Shown here: in pieces, positions 38,401 through 46,576 of the stretch
Layout of the letters: each line of letters begins with the position of its first letter
Position numbering within the stretch: the first letter of the stretch is position 1
Assembly: GCA_958296195.1 (NCBI GenBank)
Contig: OY282455.1
Coordinates: forward strand, 3,893,809-3,957,808
DNA length: 64,000 nt
Direction of reading: 5' to 3'
Origin: an uncultured Pseudomonadales bacterium
GTDB taxonomy: Bacteria > Pseudomonadota > Gammaproteobacteria > Pseudomonadales > Azotimanducaceae
Translations under genes and position numbers: made by a program
Notes under the pieces: model-generated
Database searches by the model: none
What the model was told of the DNA's origin: nothing
Seen by the model: the letters and a program-made list of their open reading frames with translations, nothing else

Positions 38401-38441
38401 GGGACAAGGCAGAGGCGCCGGCCGGCGATCCACCGCTTCAT
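35430..38441 (-). CDS. Large surface protein with Calx-beta and leucine-rich-repeat domains
   Basis: A 1003-aa exported protein. The signal peptide is MKRWIAGRRLCLVPLLLLAF with cleavage near AAAQ. Calx-beta domain one follows (SPSVTEGNSG to TITNDD, about 30-130), then an unassigned region with two Cys. A second Calx-beta-like domain and a cadherin-like region (PVAVGEFGDLDL) come next, then a third Calx-beta (ASAPEGGAARLRVEL). CDRTPEVRDAL leads into five leucine-rich repeats (for example LRVLHLHGNGLAELP, LERLRLDGNRLAELQ), and a final cadherin-like domain carries the C-terminus. CDRTP before the LRRs matches the protein at 5850-7142. Likely a calcium-dependent adhesion or recognition protein; no anchor motif was seen. 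The frame before 38441 is not part of the protein. Confidence 0.88.
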   Translation of the reverse strand: MKRWIAGRRLCLVPLLLLAFAAAPEAAAQTLSINSPSVTEGNSGSTNLTFTVTLSAASAQQVTVDYADARTGTATSGTDYTAITGGTLTFTAGTTSQTFTVAVTGDTTDEANETVVVTLSSATNATISTATGTGTITNDDVTPGARWTPGGVWTHDVTTTSLIGKLMLQQSVTITGGSRIWDNVAIDACPWTTVTPPLPSTSCQSLKSYGAIPGSPFRNRPLTVTNFAPTQAMIDNGGVVIRLRWQGYNSPAGGNVGMTEWVPLVPPPNAALVLMPASISENAGVSTVTATLDRTTSAATTITVSAAAVAPAVSGDFTLTGTTLTIPAGTTTSTGTVTLTAVDNAIDAADKAVTVSGTASDSVTNAPPDVTLTITDDDRAGAVAPPGGGTPPPPPNRAPVAVGEFGDLDLDPGRSAEVPLSGRFRDPEGGALGYSAESLNPEVARAAVSGGRLWVDGRSPGLATVVVTATDSGGLSARLSFSVAVGRVLSFSAASASAPEGGAARLRVELSRPSERAVSAGYVLEADGDPGTADADAADHGGSDGTLTLAAGESEAFIEVPINDDMDIEPAREHLRVRLLAPDSEADWALGAATASVAIEEGVCDRTPEVRDALRGSRECRAPSVRELAERGYLSLYRRGIGSLREGDLLGLAGLRVLHLHGNGLAELPAGLFAGLGALERLRLDGNRLAELQEGLFAGLGRLSSLDLGGNRLRSLPGGLLSDLASLSRLDLGGNRLAELPAGFFKGASNLSELNLSGNPGAPFTLAMELVRTDAEDFAPGPAAVVARVAEGAPFALSAGLLAEGAALSADSARIGAGQVSGAPIAVSLSEGGAARLSLSGAPEVPSGLCGDVQDGRHPCFRGVRTEAGPGLLLFKRPPRVVRAVPGQAVESLGGALALDLSEFLAADGGGALAYSAESSDPALASVSVSGGVLSIEPNGEGLEGLVTVTVTATDSDGLAVEHRFTVAVSAAARPFARGWRLGWMAGAPAPAAEAAPPGAEPQ

Positions 38442-38743
38442 GCCAACCTCTGGGTCATCGTGCCGCGGTCGCCCTCCGTCACGCTTGGTGAGTCGATCGA
38501 CAGCGACGGGGGCTGCACGGCGGTATCGAGGGGGGGGCTTGCGCAGGTCAGCCGCGGACCGGCCGCAGCCGACGCCGGCCGTCAAGGCCGCAAGTCGCAG
38601 CCGCAGTCCGCTTCGAGCGCGTTGATCCACCGGAAAACTCCCCTCGAGACCATGCCGAAAAAATGCATTGATGCTTGAAGCCGAGCAAGGCGGCGAAGGG
38701 GCAGCCCAGCAGGGCGAACTGCCCAATAGGACGGCCGCAGTTT
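38442..38743 (-). other. Remnant of a second Calx-beta start with C8 tract
   Basis: Reading leftward, 38515-38472 encodes SLSIDSPSVTEGD, nearly identical to the first Calx-beta strand of the gene below it (TLSINSPSVTEGN), and the frame ends in a TGA that overlaps ATG 38441. Upstream of it lies a run of eight C on this strand (38537-38530). The 300 bases hold no complete gene. This looks like the residue of a deleted or recombined paralogue. Confidence 0.65.
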
Positions 38744-39028
38744 TCACGGTTGGCCCTGCTGGCTAGTTGCCGCGACCCCTTGCTGATTGGCAAGAATAAG
38801 CAATATGCGGTCAATGCGTTCATTGGTTTGGCTAAGTTCCTGTTGCCAAACTTCATGTTCCTTTGTGCCTCTTTCCACGACGGCTTGAATAGCGGAAACC
38901 TTAGCGTCCAAGGCTTCATCCCGCCCACGCATCCACGCGCTCAACACGGCCATTGCAAGGGGCACACAAATGCCAAAAAGCCCCACTATCAGTACAGCCA
39001 AGTACAGCAGGAGTTCGATGTTGGTCAA
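38744..39028 (-). CDS. Small membrane protein with coiled-coil tail
   Basis: 94 aa from TTG 39028 (GGAG upstream) or 109 aa from ATG 39073. It has one membrane helix (LLLYLAVLIVGLFGICVPLAMAVL), then a charged helical tail (ALDAKVSAIQAVVERGTKEHEV) that should form a coiled coil. It resembles small phage- or island-encoded membrane proteins, but no family is recognised. It lies upstream of the Calx-beta remnant, in the same direction. Confidence 0.55.
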   Translation of the reverse strand: MTNIELLLYLAVLIVGLFGICVPLAMAVLSAWMRGRDEALDAKVSAIQAVVERGTKEHEVWQQELSQTNERIDRILLILANQQGVAATSQQGQP

Positions 39029-39159
39029 GGGCTCATCTCCGTTTTGCCGAGTTGTATGCAATCTGACTTGCACACTTACTGCAAAAGTTTAACATGCTTG
39101 TTTATGCGCTTTGTATTAGTCTCAAAAATGGGTACGACCCGATCCCCCGCCGCAGCCCC

Positions 39160-40440
39160 TCAATCGCCATTGGCGGAAGACTGTGTCAGCGGAGGCCGGA
39201 GCTCCGCCTGCAAGGCGATGGGCGCGGAGGCATTTGCCAAGGCTAGGGATGGGGAGCGCCACTCCCAATCGCCGGGGTGGGCTGCGGCGGTGCCCGCCAG
39301 GCTGATCCTCGCCACCACCTCCACGGTTTCGGCGCCCGACAACGGCCTTGCCGGACTCATGCTGACGGCATCGTCCAAGCGAAGGGTCTGCGGCAGGATG
39401 GCGGCGGGACGCCGCAGCACGGCATAGGGCATGCCGCCTCCAGGGGGACGGGCGATGAGCAACAGCATGGCGGCGTTGGGGGGCGGCTGCGCCGCCTGGA
39501 CGGAAACTTCAATGATCGGCTTGCCCTCGCCGAACTGCGTTCGCGCCCGATCAAACGCCGCCTGCAGCACTCCACGACGCAGGGGCTCCAACGGATTGGC
39601 CAGCGCTCTGTTGAACAGCGCCGCCGCCCGTGGAAAGTCCTGCCGCTGATAGGCGTCCAGCCCTAGGATTTCAAGCGCGGTGGCTTGGTTCGGCAGCCGC
39701 GCCAAAATGCCCTCCGCAAGCCGTCGGCCAGTTTCGTCCAAACGTCCGCCGGCCGCTAGATAGCGGGCTTGCAGCCAATAGACATCGATGCCGGCGTCCT
39801 CGCCGGCCAAACCGTGGGCGCGGCCGAACGCCGCCTCGGCCGCGGCGTAGTCGGCAGCCGCCATGTAAACATGCCCCAGCAGAAACCAACTGCCGGCCTC
39901 TTCCGGCCGAACCTGCACCCGTTCGCCGAGAAAGGTGCGCCAGCGGTCCAGTGCAACGCGGTCCTTCCCAGGGTCCAAGCGCAAGACTTCAGGCGCTTGC
40001 GCCAGCAACGCAGCATCGGGTTCGCCCAGGTGCAGATAGAGGCCGATGGCGGCTAGGGGTGCGGCAACGCCCACCACCGCCAACCAAGACCAACCCGCTG
40101 CACCGGCCCTGCCTGCATGGAAGCCGGAACGGCCGCTGCTGGATGCCTGCTCCTTAGTGGTCGCACCCGCTTCGGCCGACGGTGCCCTGTCACCAGAGTC
40201 GGCGTCAGCGCCCCATTCGCTAAGCAGTGCCTGGCCCAGTTCCGCCTCCATTTCCTCACGCTCGCCCAAGTCGAGCAGGCCGGTGCGGGTTTCCTCATCA
40301 AGTTCCGCCAGCCTTTGCCGATAGAGGGTCCGCATCGCCGCTGCACGGCCGGCGCCGCCACTGGACGCCTTGCGGAGTAAAGGCAAGACAACGAAGGCGG
40401 CGCCCCCGGCCAACAGCGCCGCCGCGAACAGCCAGAACAT
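39160..40440 (-). CDS. ccmI: Cytochrome c maturation protein CcmI
   Basis: A 426-aa protein. MFWLFAAALLAGGAAFVVLPLL is the first membrane helix, then a cytoplasmic helical loop (YRQRLAELDEETRTGLL) and a second membrane helix (WLAVVGVAAPLAAIGLYL). The periplasmic C-terminal part has TPR repeats (GSWFLLGHVYMAAADYAAAE) and a final beta-rich domain. CcmI holds apocytochrome c for heme ligation. ATG 40440 shares one base with the ccmH stop (TGATG). It is the last gene of the operon. The upstream open frame to 40941 is the ccmH gene in another frame. Confidence 0.9.
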   Translation of the reverse strand: MFWLFAAALLAGGAAFVVLPLLRKASSGGAGRAAAMRTLYRQRLAELDEETRTGLLDLGEREEMEAELGQALLSEWGADADSGDRAPSAEAGATTKEQASSSGRSGFHAGRAGAAGWSWLAVVGVAAPLAAIGLYLHLGEPDAALLAQAPEVLRLDPGKDRVALDRWRTFLGERVQVRPEEAGSWFLLGHVYMAAADYAAAEAAFGRAHGLAGEDAGIDVYWLQARYLAAGGRLDETGRRLAEGILARLPNQATALEILGLDAYQRQDFPRAAALFNRALANPLEPLRRGVLQAAFDRARTQFGEGKPIIEVSVQAAQPPPNAAMLLLIARPPGGGMPYAVLRRPAAILPQTLRLDDAVSMSPARPLSGAETVEVVARISLAGTAAAHPGDWEWRSPSLALANASAPIALQAELRPPLTQSSANGD

Positions 40441-40919
40441 CAGGCTTCGTCCAGAATGCGCCGCAGCTGGGCCTGGTCCGCGTCGCTCAGCCGCGCCCGT
40501 TGTTGGCGCCGCATGCGCACGGCGATGAGACCCAAGCCAATGCCGGCAAAAAGGATGGGGCCGGCCCACAGGAACAGGGTGGCGCCCGTCACGGGCGGAT
40601 CGTAGAGGATGAAGTCCCCGTAGCGGGCCTGCAGATAGTCGCGCACCTGTTGGTCGGCAAGCCCTTCCTGAATGATCAAGCGATGCACCGCCGCCCGCAA
40701 GTCTTGGGCGATGGGGGCGTCGCTGCCGGCCAGGTTGGTGTTGAGGCATTTGGGGCAACGAAGTTCCGCAACCAGGGCGCGGTAGCGGGCTTCGGTCGCG
40801 GCGTCCGGAAAGTCGTAAACATCCACTGGGCTGGCGCCAGCGGCCAAGCCGGCGCCAAGCAGCAGGAGCCACAGGGCCGGTCGGGCGCACACTCCTTTGA
40901 CGCGCTGCTGTTTGACCAT
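40440..40919 (-). CDS. ccmH: Cytochrome c maturation protein CcmH
   Basis: A 159-aa protein with a signal peptide (LWLLLLGAGLAAGAS), the redox motif LRCPKC followed by LAGSDAPIAQDLR, and a C-terminal membrane helix (LFLWAGPILFAGIGLGLIAV). The Cys pair reduces apocytochrome c haem-binding cysteines together with CcmG. Start ATG 40919. The N-terminal extension seen in the longer frame up to 41228 is a shadow of ccmG. Confidence 0.92.
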   Translation of the reverse strand: MVKQQRVKGVCARPALWLLLLGAGLAAGASPVDVYDFPDAATEARYRALVAELRCPKCLNTNLAGSDAPIAQDLRAAVHRLIIQEGLADQQVRDYLQARYGDFILYDPPVTGATLFLWAGPILFAGIGLGLIAVRMRRQQRARLSDADQAQLRRILDEA

Positions 40920-41034
40920 TGCTCGGCATCCAAGTCGCCAATGCGGCCAGCCAACAAACCGCAAATACGCTAGCCCTCTCACCGCCGGCAGCGCCCTTGA
41001 TGGGATAGGCAGGGCCGGATTTCCGCGAGGCGGC

Positions 41035-41664
41035 TCATCGGGAACCAACATCACTTTGCTGCGGCGCAGCGGGGGTGGCAGAGAACGCCGCCGACGCATC
41101 GGCCGGCCGGGCGTTCGGCGCCGCGCTGACCGCCACGCCCAGCGCCGCCAATCGGGGCGCCAGCTCGCGCCGCCACACCGATTCGGTGATTGCCCCCACC
41201 TGCTTGAAGACCACCTCCCCCGCCGCATTCAGCAAGAAGGTCTCCGGCGCGCCATACACGCCGAGTTCGACGCCGAGAGCGCCATCCGGGTCCACCAAGT
41301 TGAATTCGTAGGGGTCGCCGTAGTCGCGCAGCCAACGCCGGGCCTTGGCTGGGTCGTCCTTGTAGTTGACGCCGATGATGCGCACCGGCGCACTGGCGCG
41401 AATGCGCAGCAGTTCCTCATGCTCCGCCCTGCAGGTGGGGCACCAAGTCGCCCAGACATTGACCAGGGTTGGACTGCCAAGCAGGTCCTCACGACCGACC
41501 AGCGCACCGTCGCCTCCTTCAAGGCGTTGCGCCGCAAAGTCCGGGAAAGGCTTGCCGACCAGCGCGGAAGGCAGCCGATGCGGATCCTCCAACTGAAAGC
41601 CGATGTAGCCGAGCAGCAGGATGACCAAAAAAACGACCAAGGGCGTGAACAGGGCCGGACGCAT
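41035..41664 (-). CDS. ccmG: Thiol:disulfide interchange protein CcmG/DsbE
   Basis: A 209-aa thioredoxin-fold protein anchored by an N-terminal helix ([15 protein letters not shown]). The active site is WATWCPTC near residue 73, and the cis-Pro region is [13 protein letters not shown] 41664 shares a base with the ccmF stop (TGATG). The C-terminal 25 residues are an Ala/Pro-rich tail not needed for the fold. It keeps CcmH and apocytochromes reduced in the periplasm. Confidence 0.93.
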   Translation of the reverse strand: MRPALFTPLVVFLVILLLGYIGFQLEDPHRLPSALVGKPFPDFAAQRLEGGDGALVGREDLLGSPTLVNVWATWCPTCRAEHEELLRIRASAPVRIIGVNYKDDPAKARRWLRDYGDPYEFNLVDPDGALGVELGVYGAPETFLLNAAGEVVFKQVGAITESVWRRELAPRLAALGVAVSAAPNARPADASAAFSATPAAPQQSDVGSR

Positions 41665-43643
41665 CAAACCGGCGCCTTGACGCCAGACAGCTGACCAGCG
41701 GCAACCGGCCGAACGGCGGAAGAGTGTGACCGCAGCCGCCGATAGCGCTTGTCGGCCACGGCCAAGACACCTCCAAGGGCCATCATCAGGGCGCCGAACC
41801 AGATCCAGCGCACGAAGGGCTTGACGTAAACCCGCACCGCCCAGTCGCCGTTGTCCAGCGGCTCGCCCAGGGAAACGTAGATGTCCTTGAAGAAGCCGGG
41901 GTCGATGGCCGCCTCAGTCATCAACGAACCGCTGACGACATAACGCCGTTTCTCCGGCGTCAGTTGCAGGCGGCGCTCCCCATCGGCAATCTCGAACAGT
42001 CCGCGCTCCGCTCGGTAGTTCGGTCCGGCGACCTGAACCACGCCGTCGAATCGAAACGCCACGCCACCGTGGTTGGCCACCTCGCCCGGCGACATGCGAA
42101 CATCCTTCTCGACGGACAGCTCATGGGTCAGCGCCACGCCCAAAAGGCTCACGGCGAAACCCAAATGGGCCAAGGACATGCCCCAATACGCCAGCGGCGG
42201 CGGGGGGCCGCCGATGCGCCGGCGGCGCACAAGGTCAAGGCCGTGCGCCGCGGCAATCCAGAGTCCGAGCACAAGCGCCGCCCCGCCCGCCCAGGAGAGC
42301 GACCCGCCAAGCAGCAATCCAAACAGCGCCGCAAGCCCGCTGGCGGTCACGAAGCAGGCAAGCAAACGGCGGGCTAGACGGCGCAGGTTGGAGCGCTTCC
42401 AGCCGAGGAAGGGACCGATTCCCAGCGCCGCCGCCGCCGCCATCATCAACGGCACGAAAAAGCGGTTGAACCAAGGCGGGCCAATGCTGATCTTGTCGCC
42501 GCCGCTGGCCGCTTCATAGGCGAGCGGATACAGGGTGCCAAGCAACACCACCCCAAGCGCGACGACCAGCAGCAGGTTGTTCAGCAACAGGAACGCCTCG
42601 CGGCTAAGCAGTGCGTAGCGCACCGGCGACCAAGCGGCAGCGCCACGGACGCCAAACAGCGCCAGAGCGCCGCCGACCACAACGGCGAGAAACGCCAGAA
42701 TGAAGAGCCCTCGAGCCGGGTCCACGGCGAATGCATGAACGGACGTAAGCACCCCGGAACGAACGATGAAGGCGCCGAGCAAGCTCAACGAGAAGGCGGT
42801 CAAGGCCAGAAGCAACGTCCAACTCTTGAAGGCGCCGCGCTTTTCCGTGACCGCTAGGGAATGCACTAGCGCCGTGGCCGCCAGCCAAGGCATGAAGGAG
42901 GCGTTCTCCACCGGGTCCCAAAACCACCAGCCGCCCCAACCCAGTTCATAGTAGGCCCACCAACTGCCCAAGGCGATCCCCAAGGTGAGGAACGCCCAAG
43001 CCACATTCGTCCAAGGCCGCGACCAACGCGCCCAAGCGCTGTCCAGCCGCCCGGACAGCAGCGCCGCCACGGCGAAGGCAAAGGGCACGGCAAGGCCCAC
43101 ATAGCCCGTGTAGAGCATGGGCGGATGCACGATCAGCCCGAAGTCCTGCAGCAGCGGATTTAGGTCCGAGCCGTCCCCTGGCGGGAGCGGCAACAGCCGC
43201 TCAAAGGGATTGCTGGTCAGCAGCAGAAAGCTCAGGAAGCCGCAGTTCAATAGCCCCATGACACCCAGCGCCCGGGCCAGAAAGTCCGGCGGCAACCTAG
43301 TGCCCCAGAGGGCGACGGCGCTCATCCACAGGGTCATGATAAGCGTCCAGAGCAGCAGCGAACCCTCATGGGCGCCCCAAACGGCGCTGATCTTGTAGTG
43401 CCAAGGCAGCAGGCTGTTCGAGTTGTGCGCCGCATAGGCCACCGAAAAGTCGTCGGCCAAGAACGCCCAAACGAGCACGGCAAAACCCAAGGCCACAAAC
43501 ACCGCCTGCCCAAAGGTCACCGAAACCGCAGCCCGCATCCAGCGCCGCCGCCCCAAGCCGGCGCCGGCCAGGCCGAAACCCGCGCCGGCCAAACTTAGGA
43601 CCAACGCCACAATCACCGCCAAATGGCCGAGTTCCGGCGCCAT
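41664..43643 (-). CDS. ccmF: Cytochrome c haem lyase subunit CcmF
   Basis: A 659-aa polytopic membrane protein with about 15 helices. The WWD haem-handling motif is [18 protein letters not shown], with the flanking conserved His in the adjacent loops. [12 protein letters not shown] near residue 90 is another family block. It joins haem from holo-CcmE to apocytochrome c. About 270 bases separate it from ccmE, which is wide compared with the other junctions of this operon. Confidence 0.96.
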   Translation of the reverse strand: MAPELGHLAVIVALVLSLAGAGFGLAGAGLGRRRWMRAAVSVTFGQAVFVALGFAVLVWAFLADDFSVAYAAHNSNSLLPWHYKISAVWGAHEGSLLLWTLIMTLWMSAVALWGTRLPPDFLARALGVMGLLNCGFLSFLLLTSNPFERLLPLPPGDGSDLNPLLQDFGLIVHPPMLYTGYVGLAVPFAFAVAALLSGRLDSAWARWSRPWTNVAWAFLTLGIALGSWWAYYELGWGGWWFWDPVENASFMPWLAATALVHSLAVTEKRGAFKSWTLLLALTAFSLSLLGAFIVRSGVLTSVHAFAVDPARGLFILAFLAVVVGGALALFGVRGAAAWSPVRYALLSREAFLLLNNLLLVVALGVVLLGTLYPLAYEAASGGDKISIGPPWFNRFFVPLMMAAAAALGIGPFLGWKRSNLRRLARRLLACFVTASGLAALFGLLLGGSLSWAGGAALVLGLWIAAAHGLDLVRRRRIGGPPPPLAYWGMSLAHLGFAVSLLGVALTHELSVEKDVRMSPGEVANHGGVAFRFDGVVQVAGPNYRAERGLFEIADGERRLQLTPEKRRYVVSGSLMTEAAIDPGFFKDIYVSLGEPLDNGDWAVRVYVKPFVRWIWFGALMMALGGVLAVADKRYRRLRSHSSAVRPVAAGQLSGVKAPV

Positions 43644-43913
43644 CAGGCGTCCTTGCTTCGCGGATGCACTGCCCTACCCCAATAAACCGCAAGGAAAGCT
43701 GCTTGCATGACGGTCCCAACCCAGCATCGGCCTCCACCAGTTAGCAACTATGAACATGAACTCAAGGCGCCGGGCACCAATGCCCTTTGAGGAGGCCGTC
43801 GGACGCAAGCGCTTCTTGGCGGAGCAAGGGAGTGCTCCGCATCCACCCACTGCGTACCGGACCCGGCCTTGGTTCTGGGTCATTTGACTTAGCCTTTTCA
43901 TTTTGACGGCGGC
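43644..43913. other. 270-bp spacer inside the ccm operon
   Basis: A stretch between ccmE and ccmF with an 8-bp hairpin GCGGAGCA/TGCTCCGC (43819-43840, loop AGGGAG). A leftward open frame of 75 codons is present but has no ribosome-binding site or family similarity. It may be a small inserted repeat or a processing site; all other junctions in the operon overlap or nearly so. Confidence 0.5.
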
Positions 43914-44375
43914 TTATTCGAGCCCGATCGGTTGCCGGCTTTCTTGGTCAGCGACGCCCGCCGCCAAGGGCAGCAGCTCCGGCGGCATGTAGTTCTCGTC
44001 GTGCTTGGCCAACACCTCCACGGCTTGGAATACGCCGTCAGCACCTAGTTCCCCGCGCACCAGAATGCCTTGGCCCTCACGGAACAGGTCCGGCAGGATG
44101 CCGCTGTAAACCGCCTTAAAGCTGGCGCCCCGCCGGTCGGTCAGGGTGAAGGCCACGTCCAAGGAGTCCGGCGCCCGCTGCACGCTGCCCTCCAAGACCA
44201 TGCCGCCGGCGCGGATGCCGACGCCCACCGGCGCTTCACCGTTAACCACCTTGGCCGGCGGATAGAAGAGGTTGAGGCTTTCGTTGGCGGCCAACAGCAT
44301 CAGCGTCACCGCCGCGCTGGCGCCGACCAGCACGAACGCCACCCCCAGCAGGCGATTACGGCGTTGGGGATGCAT
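43914..44375 (-). CDS. ccmE: Cytochrome c maturation haem chaperone CcmE
   Basis: A 153-aa protein with an N-terminal anchor (LLGVAFVLVGASAAVTLML) and an OB-fold beta barrel. The covalent haem-binding His is in EVLAKHDENYMPPEL, the family signature. ATG 44375 lies inside the end of ccmD, an overlap of 20 bases; the ATG at 44390 is less likely. It carries haem from CcmABCD to CcmF. Confidence 0.95.
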   Translation of the reverse strand: MHPQRRNRLLGVAFVLVGASAAVTLMLLAANESLNLFYPPAKVVNGEAPVGVGIRAGGMVLEGSVQRAPDSLDVAFTLTDRRGASFKAVYSGILPDLFREGQGILVRGELGADGVFQAVEVLAKHDENYMPPELLPLAAGVADQESRQPIGLE

Positions 44376-44541
44376 CGTCAGCGGTCCCAATCTGGGTGCG
44401 CAGCAGCGCCACTGTCTTGCGTCTATCTACCCTGAGCTTGAGCAAATTCAGGATCAGCAGGGCGCCGGCGCCGCCATACGCCATCCAAACATAGAGGCCG
44501 TGGCCGCCCATGGCCGCGAACGATTGCCAGTCCGCAAACAT
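44356..44541 (-). CDS. ccmD: Haem exporter protein CcmD
   Basis: A 61-aa single-helix membrane protein (HGLYVWMAYGGAGALLILNLLKL), too short and embedded in a longer frame to be obvious. The start shares the TGATG junction with the ccmC stop (ATG 44541; ATG 44544 is equally possible). CcmD stabilises the CcmABC/CcmE complex. Confidence 0.88.
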   Translation of the reverse strand: MFADWQSFAAMGGHGLYVWMAYGGAGALLILNLLKLRVDRRKTVALLRTQIGTADDASPTP

Positions 44542-45302
44542 CATCGGGTGGTGGCGGGCTGGTCGAGGCCGACCATCTCCCGCACCCATTGGGTGGAGCG
44601 CTCCCGCCTCAGAACGGCGTTGCGCAGGTTGGCGATGAGGTTGGCGGCAAACAAGCAATAGGCGCCCAATACGTTGACCAGAAGAGGCGCCCACATCGTC
44701 GCCGGCATGGCCGGCGCTTCGGTCAGCTTGAAGGTGGCGCCCTGATGCAGGGTGGTCCACCAGTTCACCGAGTACTTGATGATCGGAATGTTGATGGCGC
44801 CGACGATGGCCAGCAGGGCGCAGGCGCGGCCGGCAGCGGAGGGGTCCGGAATGGCGCGACGCAGCGCATGCAGGCCGAAGTACAGGAACAACAGCACCAA
44901 GGTCGAAGTGGTCCGCCCGTCGAACACCCACCAAGCTCCCCAAGTGGGCTTGCCCCAAACCGCCCCGGTGAACAGCGCCAAGGCCGTCGCCCACATGCCG
45001 AAGCCCACCATCGTCTCCAGCACCAGCGCGGCCATTTTCATGCGCCAGACCAGCAGGAGCGCCCCGGCCCCTCCCAAAACCAAGTAAACGGATTGAGCCA
45101 GCATGGCCGCCGGCACATGCACATAGATGATGCGGAAGCTGTTTCCCTGCTGATAGTCGGGGGGGGCAAAGGCCAAGCCCCAGATGGCGCCGATGGACAG
45201 CAACAACAGGGCCAACGCCAGAAAACCGCTCCCCCAAGGGCCAGTCATGTGGTAGAACCATTTGGGCGAACCCAACCGATGCCAGAGTTGCCTGGGCGTC
45301 AT
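44541..45302 (-). CDS. ccmC: Haem transporter subunit CcmC
   Basis: A 253-aa protein with six membrane helices and the WWD tryptophan-rich motif [13 protein letters not shown]. Conserved His lie in [11 protein letters not shown] and the later [11 protein letters not shown] loop. It attaches haem to CcmE. It overlaps ccmB by four bases (stop/start ATGA) and ccmD at its 3' end. Confidence 0.96.
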   Translation of the reverse strand: MTPRQLWHRLGSPKWFYHMTGPWGSGFLALALLLLSIGAIWGLAFAPPDYQQGNSFRIIYVHVPAAMLAQSVYLVLGGAGALLLVWRMKMAALVLETMVGFGMWATALALFTGAVWGKPTWGAWWVFDGRTTSTLVLLFLYFGLHALRRAIPDPSAAGRACALLAIVGAINIPIIKYSVNWWTTLHQGATFKLTEAPAMPATMWAPLLVNVLGAYCLFAANLIANLRNAVLRRERSTQWVREMVGLDQPATTR

Positions 45303-45979
45303 GACTGCTCCACGCTAAGCCGCAGGGCCGCGCCGACAGCGAAGGGCGCAAGGGTGACGGCCAACACGCTAATGGCCGCCAGCCAATAGACTTGCGCGGC
45401 GGCATCCAACCCGGCGGTTTCGTCGAGTGTGGCGCTGACGCCAAACACGAGCACCGGCAACTGCAAAGGCAGCACCAGCAGGGCCAGCAACGGGCCGCCG
45501 CTGCGCAGCCCCAGGGTTAAGGCGGCGCCCACGGCGCCGATGAGGCTCAGCGCCGGCGTTGCCAGCAGCAAGCAAAGCAGCAGCTTCGGAACCACCCACA
45601 ACGGCAAGTTCAACATCAGCGCCGCCACAGGGGCAAGCACCGTCATAGCCAGGCCGGAGGCGCACCAATGCACCGCCACCTTGCCCAGCACCGCCGCAAA
45701 CTGCGGCTGCGCCAGCAACACAAACTGTTCGAGAGCACCGTCCTCAAAGTCCCGCCGAAACAGCCCCTCCAACGATAGCAGGTTGGCCAGCAGCACCAAC
45801 ACCCAAATGACGCCCGGCGCCATCTCCGCGAAGCGCTCCGATTGGCCGCCAAGCCCGATGGCGAACAAGGCGGTCGCCAGAAACAGGAAGGCAAGGGGAT
45901 TGACGGCGTCGTCCAGCGATCGCATCAGGCACAACCAATCACGGCGGAACTGAATTGCGAACGCCAACAAGTTCTTCAA
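45299..45979 (-). CDS. ccmB: Haem exporter permease CcmB
   Basis: A 226-aa integral membrane protein with six helices, for example [18 protein letters not shown] and [36 protein letters not shown] is the conserved cytoplasmic loop that contacts the ATPase. It works with CcmA to release holo-CcmE. It starts 12 bases after the ccmA stop. Confidence 0.95.
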   Translation of the reverse strand: MKNLLAFAIQFRRDWLCLMRSLDDAVNPLAFLFLATALFAIGLGGQSERFAEMAPGVIWVLVLLANLLSLEGLFRRDFEDGALEQFVLLAQPQFAAVLGKVAVHWCASGLAMTVLAPVAALMLNLPLWVVPKLLLCLLLATPALSLIGAVGAALTLGLRSGGPLLALLVLPLQLPVLVFGVSATLDETAGLDAAAQVYWLAAISVLAVTLAPFAVGAALRLSVEQS

Positions 45980-45991
45980 CCTCGGACTGGG

Positions 45992-46558
45992 TTAGGTGAC
46001 GAGCTGCAGACGCTTCGCTGCTCCAACCAGCTCCTGATGGGTGGCGCAAAGCACCCCGCCGCCGCCGCCGCAATGCTCCGCCACCAGTTGCCGAACCAGG
46101 GTCCGGCCCTCGTCATCCAAAGCGGTGAGGGGCTCGTCAAGCAGCCACAGGAGCTGATCTCCCAACAGCAGGCGGGCTAGGGCAACGCGCCGCCGCTGGC
46201 CCTCCGACAACCGGCCGCAGGGCATGTCCAGCATTCCTCCAAGCCCGACCCGCACCAAGGCATCAGCCGCTGAACCACTCCCCAGTTGCTCGTGGAAGTG
46301 CAGGTTCTCAAGCGGCGACAGCACCGCGGCCACGCCGCTCTTGTGGCCCAAGTATGCGCAAGGCGCAGATTCAATGGCGCCTTGGTAGCCTGAAAACAAG
46401 CCGGCGACAGAGCGCAGCAAGGTGGACTTGCCGCTGCCGTTGGCGCCGCGCACCTCGGCGCATTCGCCGGCGTTCAAGGCAAGGCTGACGTCCTTGAAGA
46501 GCCTCCGTCCGCCGCGCAAGCAAGCAACCTCCCTAAGGCTGAGAAGCGGTCGATTCAA
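45992..46558 (-). CDS. ccmA: Haem exporter ATP-binding subunit CcmA
   Basis: A 188-aa ABC ATPase. Walker A is GANGSGKSTLL near residue 40, the signature LSEGQRRRVALA, and Walker B LWLLDEPLTALDD. The start appears to be TTG at 46558 with no clear ribosome-binding site, only 18 bases after the stop of the Uma2 gene, so translation may depend on coupling. It powers the release of haem-loaded CcmE. Confidence 0.94.
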   Translation of the reverse strand: MNRPLLSLREVACLRGGRRLFKDVSLALNAGECAEVRGANGSGKSTLLRSVAGLFSGYQGAIESAPCAYLGHKSGVAAVLSPLENLHFHEQLGSGSAADALVRVGLGGMLDMPCGRLSEGQRRRVALARLLLGDQLLWLLDEPLTALDDEGRTLVRQLVAEHCGGGGGVLCATHQELVGAAKRLQLVT

Positions 46559-46576
46559 AGGGGCGATGCCGATCTA

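Noticed and set aside
40440..41228. Longer CcmH with an N-terminal extension to 41228
   Set aside because: The extension is the shadow of ccmG; a signal peptide begins right after ATG 40919.
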